Assembly (NCBI GenBank): GCA_021784785.1 | Contig: JAJYHJ010000017.1 | Span: forward strand, 1 to 45,128 | Direction: 5' to 3' | DNA: 45,128 nt | DNA from: Actinomycetes bacterium | GTDB lineage: Bacteria; Actinomycetota; Acidimicrobiia; Acidimicrobiales; Acidimicrobiaceae | Shown: piece by piece, positions 11,391-20,412 of the stretch | How positions within the stretch are numbered: the stretch's first letter is position 1 | Layout of the letters: each line of letters opens with the position of its first letter | Notes under the pieces: generated by a model | What the model was told of the DNA's origin: nothing | The model's input: only the letters and a program-made list of their open reading frames with translations | Database searches by the model: none | Position numbers and translations under genes: made by a program

Positions 11391-14118
11391 TAAAGTTCTT
11401 CGCGCTGGTGAAGGAAGAAAACTAAAACGACTCGCCGAGATAGTGCCGCTCATCAACGACCTTGAAGATGAGACAGCTGCACTTTCTGATGCTCAACTTC
11501 GAGCCAAGACAGATGAGTTTAAAGAACGGATAGCTCTTGGAGAAAGCACAGATGATCTCCTAGTTGAGGCCTTTGCAGTAGTTAGAGAGGCTGCAAAGAG
11601 GACTATCGGACAAAGGCACTACGACGTTCAGTTGATGGGTGGTATGGCCTTACACTTTGGCTGGATCGCCGAGATGAAGACCGGTGAAGGGAAAACCCTT
11701 GTCTCGACGTTGCCAGTCTATTTGAATGCTTTAGAGGGCCAAGGCGTTCATCTTGTAACTGTAAACGACTATCTCGCCCAGAGGGACTCTGAGTGGATGG
11801 GTCGAGTGTATAGGTTCCTAGGGATGACTGTTGGAAGGGTTACTCCCGACAGTCCGGACTCACAGTCCAAGCGTGAGGCGTACCAATGCGACATCACATA
11901 CGGAACGAACACCGAGTTTGGATTTGACTATCTTCGAGATAATATGGCTCGATCGCTTGATGAGATCGTGCAAAGAGGCCATCACTTTGCCATCGTTGAC
12001 GAAGTGGACTCGATCTTGATTGATGAGGCTCGAACGCCTCTTATCATCTCAGGACCATCAGAGATGTCGCAGGAGCTTTACTATCGATTCGCAGGCATTG
12101 TACGGACCTTGCGCAACGGAACCGACTACGAGGTAGACGAAGAGAAAAAGACGGTACTCCCAACCGAAGAAGGCATCATAAAGGTCGAAAAGGCGCTCGG
12201 AATTGAGAATCTCTTTGATATCTCTGCGATGGCGTTTCTTCATCAACTAAATCAAGCACTTAGAGCGAAAGAGCTTTACAAAAGGGACAAAGACTACATC
12301 ATTGAACGTGGTGAGATCAAGATTGTCGATGAGTTTACGGGCCGAACTCTTGAGGGTCGTCGCTGGTCTGAAGGGTTGCATCAAGCCGTAGAGGCCAAAG
12401 AACGAGTGCGGATAAAAGAGGAGAATCACACTTGGGCGACGGTTACGTTACAGAACTACTTCCGTATGTACGAAAAGCTCTCAGGGATGACTGGAACCGC
12501 CGAGACCGAGGCCGCAGAGTTTGCTAACACCTACGGGCTTCAAGTAATCCCGATCCCTACTCATAGAGACCTTAGGCGTGTTGACCAACCTGACTACGTC
12601 TACAAGTCAGAGATGGGCAAGTTTCAAGCGGTGGTCGATGACATAGCTGAACGACGTGACAAGGGCCAGCCGGTTCTCGTAGGTACAGCTTCAGTAGCCA
12701 AGTCTGAGCTTCTGTCTGAGCTTCTCCAAAAAAATGGTATCCCCCACTTTGTCTTGAACGCGAAAAACCATGCGTTGGAGGCTCAGATCGTAGCTCAAGC
12801 GGGACGACTTGGTGCGGTCACTGTGGCTACCAACATGGCTGGTAGAGGCGTTGATATCTTGTTGGGTGGAAACCCTGAAGGCCTTGCTCTCCAAGAGGTT
12901 TTAGCACAAGGTAAGACGACTGCCGATGAAGAAGGGAGGGTCCTTTACGAGGAGGCACTTTCAAAGTACAAAGAGATCTGCAAACACGAAGGTGATAAAG
13001 TTCGTGAGGTGGGTGGACTTTATGTACTTGGTTCCGAAAGGCACGAGAGTCGACGGATAGACAATCAGCTGCGCGGTCGTTCGGGACGTCAGGGAGATCC
13101 AGGTGACTCGAGATTCTATCTTTCGTTAGAGGATGACTTGCTGCGGCTGTTCTCCGGCGGTGCGATGACCTGGATGATGCAAAAGACCTTCCCAGACGAT
13201 CAACCGATCGAGGCGAAGATGGTAACAAAGGCTATTGAGCGGGCCCAGACAACTGTTGAAGGAAAGAACGCTGAGATTCGAAAAGAGGTCCTCAAGTACG
13301 ACGAAGTGCTAAATGAGCAGCGAAAGATTATCTATAAACAACGTCGTCAGGTTCTTGAAGGTGAAGATCTGAAAGAGCGTACCTTTGAAATACTTTACGA
13401 TGTCATCTCTGGCCTCGTTGATACCTACTGTGAAAGGGACTTTCAAGAAGAGTGGGATCTTGACGGTCTCGTAACTGAGATAAAAGGATATTGGCCGACA
13501 AAGTTTATCCTTTCAGATCTCGAGCAGGCGATCTCTAAAGACCAGCTTATTGAGTCGTTGGCTACTGAAGCAGAGGAGTACTACGACGCGAAAGAGAGTA
13601 GGCTGCCGGGTGGTTCAGACACAGCGCGAGAGATCGAACGAGAAGTGATGCTGACGGTCATCGATCAAAAGTGGAGAGAGCATCTCTCTGAGATGGACTA
13701 CCTACGCGAAGGTATCAACCTAAGGGCTATGGGACAGCAGGACCCGTTGGTCGCTTGGCAGCGTGAGGGATACGCTATGTTTAGTGAACTCATCGAGGAG
13801 ATCGATGCGGACTACCTGCGCTATGTCATGACGGTCGATGTAGTTACAGAACCTATCGCAGGTGTCGACTTAAATCAGGCCTCTTACTGGGGCGCTAACG
13901 ATCCTACGGACGTGTCACTCCTGAACACCTCCCAAGCCGTTCCTCTGAGTGAGATCATGAAGTCATCTCAGCAAGTCGAAGAGTCACATGGAGATCTGTT
14001 GGATGAAGGATATCAAGAGCCCTATATTAAAGATGCGTCTGAGAAGGTGGGACGGAACGAACCTTGTTGGTGTGGTTCTGGTATCAAGTTCAAGCACTGC
14101 CACGGCAAGGCTAGCTAA
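11377..14118 (+). CDS. secA: preprotein translocase ATPase SecA (ATG start 11377, MGIFDKVLRAGEGRK)
   Basis: GEGKTLVSTLPVYLNAL, DEVDSILIDEARTPLIISG, C-terminal CWCGSGIKFKHCH zinc motif; ORF track start 11344 is upstream of the conserved MGIF start. Confidence 0.97.
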   Translation: MGIFDKVLRAGEGRKLKRLAEIVPLINDLEDETAALSDAQLRAKTDEFKERIALGESTDDLLVEAFAVVREAAKRTIGQRHYDVQLMGGMALHFGWIAEMKTGEGKTLVSTLPVYLNALEGQGVHLVTVNDYLAQRDSEWMGRVYRFLGMTVGRVTPDSPDSQSKREAYQCDITYGTNTEFGFDYLRDNMARSLDEIVQRGHHFAIVDEVDSILIDEARTPLIISGPSEMSQELYYRFAGIVRTLRNGTDYEVDEEKKTVLPTEEGIIKVEKALGIENLFDISAMAFLHQLNQALRAKELYKRDKDYIIERGEIKIVDEFTGRTLEGRRWSEGLHQAVEAKERVRIKEENHTWATVTLQNYFRMYEKLSGMTGTAETEAAEFANTYGLQVIPIPTHRDLRRVDQPDYVYKSEMGKFQAVVDDIAERRDKGQPVLVGTASVAKSELLSELLQKNGIPHFVLNAKNHALEAQIVAQAGRLGAVTVATNMAGRGVDILLGGNPEGLALQEVLAQGKTTADEEGRVLYEEALSKYKEICKHEGDKVREVGGLYVLGSERHESRRIDNQLRGRSGRQGDPGDSRFYLSLEDDLLRLFSGGAMTWMMQKTFPDDQPIEAKMVTKAIERAQTTVEGKNAEIRKEVLKYDEVLNEQRKIIYKQRRQVLEGEDLKERTFEILYDVISGLVDTYCERDFQEEWDLDGLVTEIKGYWPTKFILSDLEQAISKDQLIESLATEAEEYYDAKESRLPGGSDTAREIEREVMLTVIDQKWREHLSEMDYLREGINLRAMGQQDPLVAWQREGYAMFSELIEEIDADYLRYVMTVDVVTEPIAGVDLNQASYWGANDPTDVSLLNTSQAVPLSEIMKSSQQVEESHGDLLDEGYQEPYIKDASEKVGRNEPCWCGSGIKFKHCHGKAS

Positions 14119-14133
14119 GCACTAGGTACTACT

Positions 14134-15237
14134 TTGGCTGACTATAAAGATCTATTTGATGAGACTTCTGCTCGGGTTAAGGCTGCTCAGGGATACTTAG
14201 GTTTCGAGAGACTTGAGCAGGAGTATGGACTTTTAGAGGCGGAGATATCGAGCCCTCAGTTTTGGAACGATCCAGATAACGCTCGAGAGCGGACCAAGAA
14301 ATTTGGCCAGATTCGCCAGGACCTAGAGACCCTGAACACTCTTACAACACTGTTAGAAGAGCTTGAGATCGCTAGAGACCTCATCGAGGCGGGTGATGAG
14401 GAGTATCGAGAAGAGTTTGAGAAGGTCCTAAATGATCTGGTTTCCCAACTTGACGAGGTTGAGATGCGCAGCCTTCTTGGTGGTGAGTTTGACGAAGGCG
14501 ACGCGGTGTGTGAGATCCATGCCGGCGTAGGAGGAACAGACGCTCAGGACTGGGCCCAGATGATGCTTCGCATGTATCAACGTTTTGCTGACTCCGAAGG
14601 TATGGAGTTTGAGCTCGATGACGTGACTGAGGGTCAAGAGGCGGGTATTCTCTCGGCAACATTTATCGTTCGTGGGAGATTTGCCTATGGGTATCTAGCG
14701 GCCGAGAAAGGAGTCCATCGACTAGTTAGAATCTCTCCATTTGACGCTCAACGACGTCGTCAGACATCTTTTGCATCACTTGAGGTCATCCCTCTAATTG
14801 ACTCCGATACTGCAGGTATAGTTATCGACGAAAAAGACCTTCGAATCGATACCTATAGATCATCAGGAGCGGGTGGGCAACATGTGAACGTTACTGACTC
14901 TGCTGTTCGGATAACTCATCTCCCTACTGGAGCGGTTGTTTCATGTCAAAATGAGAGATCTCAGCTTCAAAACAAGGCCAAGGCGATGGAGATCTTAAGG
15001 GCTAAGCTTGCTGAACGAGCCCGCATTGAACATAAGGAGGCCTTGGAAAAGATCGCAGGTCCACAGGAAGACGTTTCTTGGGGATCACAGATTCGGTCGT
15101 ATGTTCTTGCCCCTTATCAGATGGTAAAGGATCATCGTTCTGAGTACGAAGATGGAAACGTACAGGCAGTTCTCGATGGAAACTTGAAGCACTTTGTACT
15201 TCAGTATCTAAAGTGCCGAAGGTCCCAACTTAACTAA
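14134..15237 (+). CDS. prfB: peptide chain release factor 2
   Basis: GAGGQHVN; uninterrupted reading frame. Confidence 0.95.
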   Translation: MADYKDLFDETSARVKAAQGYLGFERLEQEYGLLEAEISSPQFWNDPDNARERTKKFGQIRQDLETLNTLTTLLEELEIARDLIEAGDEEYREEFEKVLNDLVSQLDEVEMRSLLGGEFDEGDAVCEIHAGVGGTDAQDWAQMMLRMYQRFADSEGMEFELDDVTEGQEAGILSATFIVRGRFAYGYLAAEKGVHRLVRISPFDAQRRRQTSFASLEVIPLIDSDTAGIVIDEKDLRIDTYRSSGAGGQHVNVTDSAVRITHLPTGAVVSCQNERSQLQNKAKAMEILRAKLAERARIEHKEALEKIAGPQEDVSWGSQIRSYVLAPYQMVKDHRSEYEDGNVQAVLDGNLKHFVLQYLKCRRSQLN

Positions 15238-15357
15238 AAATGAGCGTACCACGCGTGGTATATTGTTAGATTGATAAGAGGTTCATAACAGTTCTATGAC
15301 CTATCTTGCGTAAATATAAAGTGCAGAGATGGTCAAAGACGAGGAGGGAACGCATAC

Positions 15358-16050
15358 GTGATCCGATTAGAGAACGTGTACAAGTCTTATGCTCCAGGTC
15401 AGTTCGCCTTAAAAGGAGTGTCTTTGGAGGTTGAGCGTGGCGAGTTTGTGTTTTTGATCGGTCCGTCAGGTTCTGGCAAGTCAACTATGCTGAGACTCTT
15501 GCTTCGCGAAGATATTGCAGATCAAGGGAGCGTCTGGGTAGCGGGAAAAGATCTTTCGAAGATTCCGTCATGGAAGGTACCGTACTTTAGAAGAAACATT
15601 GGATCGATCTTTCAAGACTTTCGTCTTTTACCCAATAAGTCGGCGTACGAGAACGTGGCGTTTGCTCTTGAGGTAATTGGAAAGTCCCGTAAAGCGGCTG
15701 AGAAACAGGTTCCTCAGATACTTGAACTTGTGGGCCTTGCTGATAAGATGCATAGGCTTCCCAACGAGCTCTCTGGCGGAGAACAGCAAAGAGTAGCGAT
15801 CGCTCGAGCATTTGTAAATCGGCCCCTGATTCTGCTCGCGGACGAGCCGACGGGAAACTTGGATCCTGAGACGGCATGGGGTGTTATGAGACTCCTGGAA
15901 AGAATCAACCGCACAGGTACAGCGGTGGTTATGGCTACTCATGACGTTGGTATCGTGGATCAGATGCGTCGACGTGTAGTAGAGATCGATTCCGGGGCGA
16001 TAGCACGAGATCAGATCCGCGGTGTTTATGGACTGGGAGTCCACCAGTAG
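15358..16050 (+). CDS. ftsE: cell division ATP-binding protein FtsE
   Basis: [31 protein letters not shown]; followed by ftsX. Confidence 0.95.
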   Translation: MIRLENVYKSYAPGQFALKGVSLEVERGEFVFLIGPSGSGKSTMLRLLLREDIADQGSVWVAGKDLSKIPSWKVPYFRRNIGSIFQDFRLLPNKSAYENVAFALEVIGKSRKAAEKQVPQILELVGLADKMHRLPNELSGGEQQRVAIARAFVNRPLILLADEPTGNLDPETAWGVMRLLERINRTGTAVVMATHDVGIVDQMRRRVVEIDSGAIARDQIRGVYGLGVHQ

Positions 16051-16127
16051 TAATAGTCTTTACGCCGTTATAACGTGATCGTTTCGTTTAGAATCGTGCG
16101 TCGGTTTAGTTCTTTGGGAGTAGATCT

Positions 16128-17015
16128 TTGGGTCTTTCAGTAGAGTATGTAGTTAGAGAAACAGCGGGTAACCTTTGGCGTAATCGCTTGATGTCATTGG
16201 CCGCGATGCTGACGATAGCTGTGTCTTTGGCGCTAGTCGGGTCAGCTTTGTTGCTAAAACAAGGAGTGGCTACGTCTACGCAGGCCTGGAAAGGTGGAGT
16301 ACAACTCCTGATATTTATGCAACCGAATGCTACGAACGCTCAAAGCAAAGCTATCGTAACGCAACTTGGCACTCTGCCTTCGGTTCAAAGATACTCCTAT
16401 GTAAATAAGGCGGTATCATACCAAGAGTTTCGTAGATTATTCGCTAACCAACCCGATCTTTTGAACTCGGTCTCCGAGGCGCAGATACCTCCTTCTTACC
16501 GAGTCGTGCTAAAGAACCCTTCAGAAGCTCCTTCTATCGGCCAAATCTTCAACGGGCAACCAGGTGTAAAGGCCGTGGACTATAACTTTGCTGCAATCCA
16601 GACTCTTGAGAAGGTCTCATCGATAGCCCAAGGCGTGATTATAGGGCTAGCAGTTATCTTGCTTCTATCAGCGACAGTCCTTATTTTAAATGTGATCCGC
16701 GTAGCGATATTCTCTCGAAGAAGAGAGGTCACCGTGATGAAGCTGGTAGGAGCTACGAACTGGTTTATAAGGATACCCTTTATGCTTGAAGGATTCACGC
16801 AAGGCCTCGTTGGAGCTCTAATAGCCGGTGCCGCTGTGCTCGGCATAAGAGCCCTATTTAACTATTTGATCCAGCGATTTCAAGTTCACTTGCTTAGTGG
16901 TTTTGTACTTACCTCTCATGATGTATTGATGACAGAGCTAGTAGTGTTCGCGATTGGCGTAGTTGTGGGAACGACCGGTTCTGCTCTAGCTGTTCGACGC
17001 TACTTAGACGTCTAA
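16128..17015 (+). CDS. ftsX: cell division protein FtsX
   Basis: FtsX permease topology, adjacent to ftsE, EVTVMKLVGATNWFIRIPF. Confidence 0.94.
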   Translation: MGLSVEYVVRETAGNLWRNRLMSLAAMLTIAVSLALVGSALLLKQGVATSTQAWKGGVQLLIFMQPNATNAQSKAIVTQLGTLPSVQRYSYVNKAVSYQEFRRLFANQPDLLNSVSEAQIPPSYRVVLKNPSEAPSIGQIFNGQPGVKAVDYNFAAIQTLEKVSSIAQGVIIGLAVILLLSATVLILNVIRVAIFSRRREVTVMKLVGATNWFIRIPFMLEGFTQGLVGALIAGAAVLGIRALFNYLIQRFQVHLLSGFVLTSHDVLMTELVVFAIGVVVGTTGSALAVRRYLDV

Positions 17016-17109
17016 CTCAAGGGTCGCTAGGTTATGGTGACTCTATAACCTATGGCTAAAAAGACACTTTTGTGGGCTTGACTTGGGGTTGAAAGGCTAG
17101 GTTGTATTC

Positions 17110-17637
17110 GTGTCGCTTTTACCAATAAGAACATATGGAGATCCAGTCCTTCGCTCTAGAGCGAAGGAGATAGAGGATATAGATGGAAAGTTGGCCGCTT
17201 TAGTTGAGGACATGATTGAAACCATGTACGATGCTCCCGGGGTAGGCTTAGCGGCTCCTCAGGTGGGTGTGGACAGACGACTCTTTGTCTACGACATAGG
17301 CGAAGGCCCGAAGGTGCTGGTCAATCCCGAGATAAAAGAGAGCTCTGGGGAATGGGTTTACGAAGAAGGGTGTCTGTCGGTTCCTGGACTGTGGTGGCCA
17401 ATTACGAGACCTAAAGACGTCTTGATAGTGGGGATTGACCTCGAAGGCAACGAGGTTGAAGTTGAAGGTTCCGAACTCCTCGGTAGGGTATTTCAGCACG
17501 AGTTTGATCACCTAGAAGGTGTACTACTTGTAGAGAGATTGGATGAGGATCAGAGAAAAAAAGCGATGAAGATCATCCGAACTGAGGTTGTAAAGGGTGG
17601 TGGTTCTATGATGCGTCCGCCCAAAGAACAAGAGTAA
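17110..17637 (+). CDS. def: peptide deformylase
   Basis: GVGLAAPQVG, EEGCLSVPG, FQHEFDHLEGVL. Confidence 0.96.
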   Translation: MSLLPIRTYGDPVLRSRAKEIEDIDGKLAALVEDMIETMYDAPGVGLAAPQVGVDRRLFVYDIGEGPKVLVNPEIKESSGEWVYEEGCLSVPGLWWPITRPKDVLIVGIDLEGNEVEVEGSELLGRVFQHEFDHLEGVLLVERLDEDQRKKAMKIIRTEVVKGGGSMMRPPKEQE

Positions 17638-17641
17638 AGTC

Positions 17642-18547
17642 TTGAGTATTGGAGTAAGCACTTCGAAGAGAGTCGCCTTTTTTGGAACCCCTGAACTCTC
17701 TGCAACCTATCTAAACGCACTTGTCGATAGTGGATTTAACGTCGTTTGTGTCGTAACTCGTCCACCTAAGCGTCGAGGCCGTGGCTCTTTTATGTCTCCG
17801 TCTCCAGTCGAGGAAGCGGCTCGACAAAGTAATCTTCGAGTTATCTACTCACTCGACCAGTTAGATGCGGAAACCTATGACCTTGGTTTAGTTGTTGCGT
17901 ACGGGAGAATCATCCCAGAAGCAGTTCTCAATCGAAGGCCACTCATAAACGTCCACTACTCTTTGCTACCAAAGTACCGTGGAGCGGCGCCGATGCAGTG
18001 GGCGATTCTTTCTGGAGATCAAACAAGTGGTGTGACTCTAATGCGTGTTCGGGAAGAGATGGACGCGGGTGAGATCTATGACCAGGTAACGATAGAGATC
18101 GACGGGTTATATCTCTCTGATCTTTCTGATGTGCTTACAAAGCTGGGCGTTGAGATGGTTCTAAGGTGGTTTTCGAGACCTGATGAGTGGGTCTCCAGTG
18201 GAGTTGCTCAAGTTGGCGAGATCTCTTACGCTCCTAAACTTGAGAAAGAGATCTTTCAAATAAAGTGGGATCGTTCGGTAGATGAGATTGAAAAGGTAGT
18301 CAGGCTGGGGCGATCCTTTACGTATCTAAACGGTCGTCGTTTTGCGATTCTAAGAGGGAGACCTCTTGAAGACGACATCTTTATTCCGCTGAGGCCCGGA
18401 AGTGTTGTCCGGGAGGCTCCTAATCCCTTTATATCTTGTGGTCGCGGAGCACTTGTCCCAGAAGCTGTAAGACCAGAAGGATCGAAAGAGATGAGTTTTG
18501 AGTCGTTTTTACTTGGACATCGTGACCAGAACCTCTTTTTTGGTTAA
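17642..18547 (+). CDS. fmt: methionyl-tRNA formyltransferase
   Basis: FFGTPELSATYL, NVHYSLLPKYRGAAPMQWAI. Confidence 0.95.
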   Translation: MSIGVSTSKRVAFFGTPELSATYLNALVDSGFNVVCVVTRPPKRRGRGSFMSPSPVEEAARQSNLRVIYSLDQLDAETYDLGLVVAYGRIIPEAVLNRRPLINVHYSLLPKYRGAAPMQWAILSGDQTSGVTLMRVREEMDAGEIYDQVTIEIDGLYLSDLSDVLTKLGVEMVLRWFSRPDEWVSSGVAQVGEISYAPKLEKEIFQIKWDRSVDEIEKVVRLGRSFTYLNGRRFAILRGRPLEDDIFIPLRPGSVVREAPNPFISCGRGALVPEAVRPEGSKEMSFESFLLGHRDQNLFFG

Positions 18548-18674
18548 GCTTCGTCTTTGCAGGTCACAGATGTATGGCCTTGGATCGTTAAGACATTGAT
18601 CTAGATAAAGCAGTGATGGTATAGTTGTACTTTCTTTGATGCCGTTGACTTTGAGGTGACCCGTTGCAAGTAGG

Positions 18675-18683
18675 TGATATAAT
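18675..18683 (+). promoter_or_regulatory. extended -10 promoter element TGATATAAT upstream of the molybdoenzyme operon
   Basis: TGnTATAAT; no convincing -35 at 17 bp. Confidence 0.4.
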
Positions 18684-18774
18684 AATACGGCTAATCAATA
18701 TTCAAGTTAGTATTTGCTTTATAAGTGCAACTTGATCTAGCTTTGTTAGGACAAGTTTAGGTTGAGGGGGCTCA

Positions 18775-20391
18775 TTGACACAGATGCAAAATCCTGCAAA
18801 CTCTGTGATGTTTCGAAGTCACGAAGGTGTTGCAGAGAGTTCCCGTCCCGCAGCTGGTGGCCGTCATGTTGGTGCCCGAGGCTCGGAACGGTGGGTAAAG
18901 GTATTAGACCAGACGCGCTGTATAGGTTGTCACGCGTGTACGACGGCCTGCAAGAGTGAGAACGAGGTTCCACTAGGCGTTACCCGTACCTATGTGAAGT
19001 CAGTGGATGTCGGCGCTTATCCCAATGTGCGTAGAGCATTCCAGGTGACTCGGTGTAACCAGTGCGAGAATCCTCCGTGCGTTAGCGCATGTCCGACCGG
19101 AGCAATGTATCAACGAGCCGACGGTATCGTGGACTTTGACAAGAAGATATGTATTGGATGTAAGGCTTGCATGGCCGCATGTCCTTACGATGCTATCTTT
19201 ATCAATCCTGAGGATCACTCTGCGGAGAAGTGCAACTTCTGTGCTCACCGTATAGAAGTGGGTTTAGAGCCGGCTTGTGTTGTTGTATGCCCAACTGAGG
19301 CCATATTTATAGGAAACATAAAAGATCCGAACTCTAGAGTGGCTAAGGTTGTCCAACGAGAACACGTATCTGTCAGAAAAGGCGAGAAACACACTCGGCC
19401 AGCTCTGTACTATAAGGGTGCTCACGCAGCAACTCTGGATCCTATCGCAGCGGCGAGACCCAGTGGCTCAACCTTTATGTGGTCAGAGATAACAGAGTCG
19501 CCAAAGACGGTTAACTCCGGACATCCAGAGAAGGGACATCACAACTCATCGGCGGCTGCAAAGTTATCATATGATATCGCCCACAGTGTGCCGTGGGGTT
19601 GGAAAGTTAGCCTATATACCTGGACGAAAGGTGTGGCTGCTGGATTCTACCCCTTTATATTGCTGCTGAGTTACTTTGGAAAACTGTCGTTTGGGTCAGA
19701 GATGACCAGAGTGATCGGGCCTATTGTGTCACTTGCGTTTTTGGCTATAACCGGCGTCCTCTTGATCGTCGACCTGAAGCACCCTGAGAGGTTCTACCTG
19801 CTCTTTACCCACCCTCAGTGGAAGAGCTGGCTAGTTAGGGGTGGTGTTATCATTACCGTCTATGGGGCAACTCTTCTTGGGAGCCTTGCCCTTGGCGTGA
19901 CGGGGAACTCCTCTGATATCAAGTATCTTGCACCGGTCACATTAATATTTGGTGCCTTGACAGCTTTATACACGGCGTTTTTGTTTGCTCAGTCCAAAGC
20001 TCGCGATCTTTGGCAGTCTCCACTTCTAGGTCCAATCTTGTTAGTTCAAGCCGCTTTGATCGGTTCAGGTTTGACAGCGCTGCTGCATCATTACTTAGGT
20101 GCAGAGAGCTATAGATATGCATCTGATGTATTTCTTGCTGCCTTGGTGACCCATACAATCTTTGTACTGGCCGAGATCTCGATAACACACCCAACGGCAG
20201 GTGCCCACTTGGCCGTGTACGAGATGACAAGGGCGACGATGGCGAAGTTTTTTTGGTTCGGAGTGATCGCCATCGCACTTGGATTTTTGTTTGTTGTATC
20301 TCCAGTTGTTGGCGTTGTCATCGCACTTGTTGGCTTGCTGAGCTACGAGCATGCGTTTGTCCAATCAGGTCAACGAGTTCCGCTCGCCTGA
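18775..20391 (+). CDS. fused 4Fe-4S ferredoxin (NrfC/SoeB-like) and NrfD/SoeC-like membrane anchor
   Basis: CIGCHACTTAC, CNQCENPPCVSACP, CIGCKACMAACPYDA, CNFCAHR...CVVVCP clusters followed by NrfD-type TM domain in a single ORF. Confidence 0.85.
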   Translation: MTQMQNPANSVMFRSHEGVAESSRPAAGGRHVGARGSERWVKVLDQTRCIGCHACTTACKSENEVPLGVTRTYVKSVDVGAYPNVRRAFQVTRCNQCENPPCVSACPTGAMYQRADGIVDFDKKICIGCKACMAACPYDAIFINPEDHSAEKCNFCAHRIEVGLEPACVVVCPTEAIFIGNIKDPNSRVAKVVQREHVSVRKGEKHTRPALYYKGAHAATLDPIAAARPSGSTFMWSEITESPKTVNSGHPEKGHHNSSAAAKLSYDIAHSVPWGWKVSLYTWTKGVAAGFYPFILLLSYFGKLSFGSEMTRVIGPIVSLAFLAITGVLLIVDLKHPERFYLLFTHPQWKSWLVRGGVIITVYGATLLGSLALGVTGNSSDIKYLAPVTLIFGALTALYTAFLFAQSKARDLWQSPLLGPILLVQAALIGSGLTALLHHYLGAESYRYASDVFLAALVTHTIFVLAEISITHPTAGAHLAVYEMTRATMAKFFWFGVIAIALGFLFVVSPVVGVVIALVGLLSYEHAFVQSGQRVPLA

Positions 20392-20412
20392 TATAGGTTT
20401 GAAAGAGGTTTA

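Noticed and set aside
14134-15237. Possible prfB programmed frameshift
   Set aside because: The frame is continuous from the start codon through GGQ; no in-frame early UGA.
15247-15260. 14-bp palindrome TACCACGCGTGGTA between prfB and ftsE
   Set aside because: Several such 7+7 palindromes are expected by chance in 45 kb; no supporting context beyond intergenic location.
17028-17052. TAGGTTAT-N9-ATAACCTA between ftsX and def
   Set aside because: No T-run and no other context; short stems like this are common.
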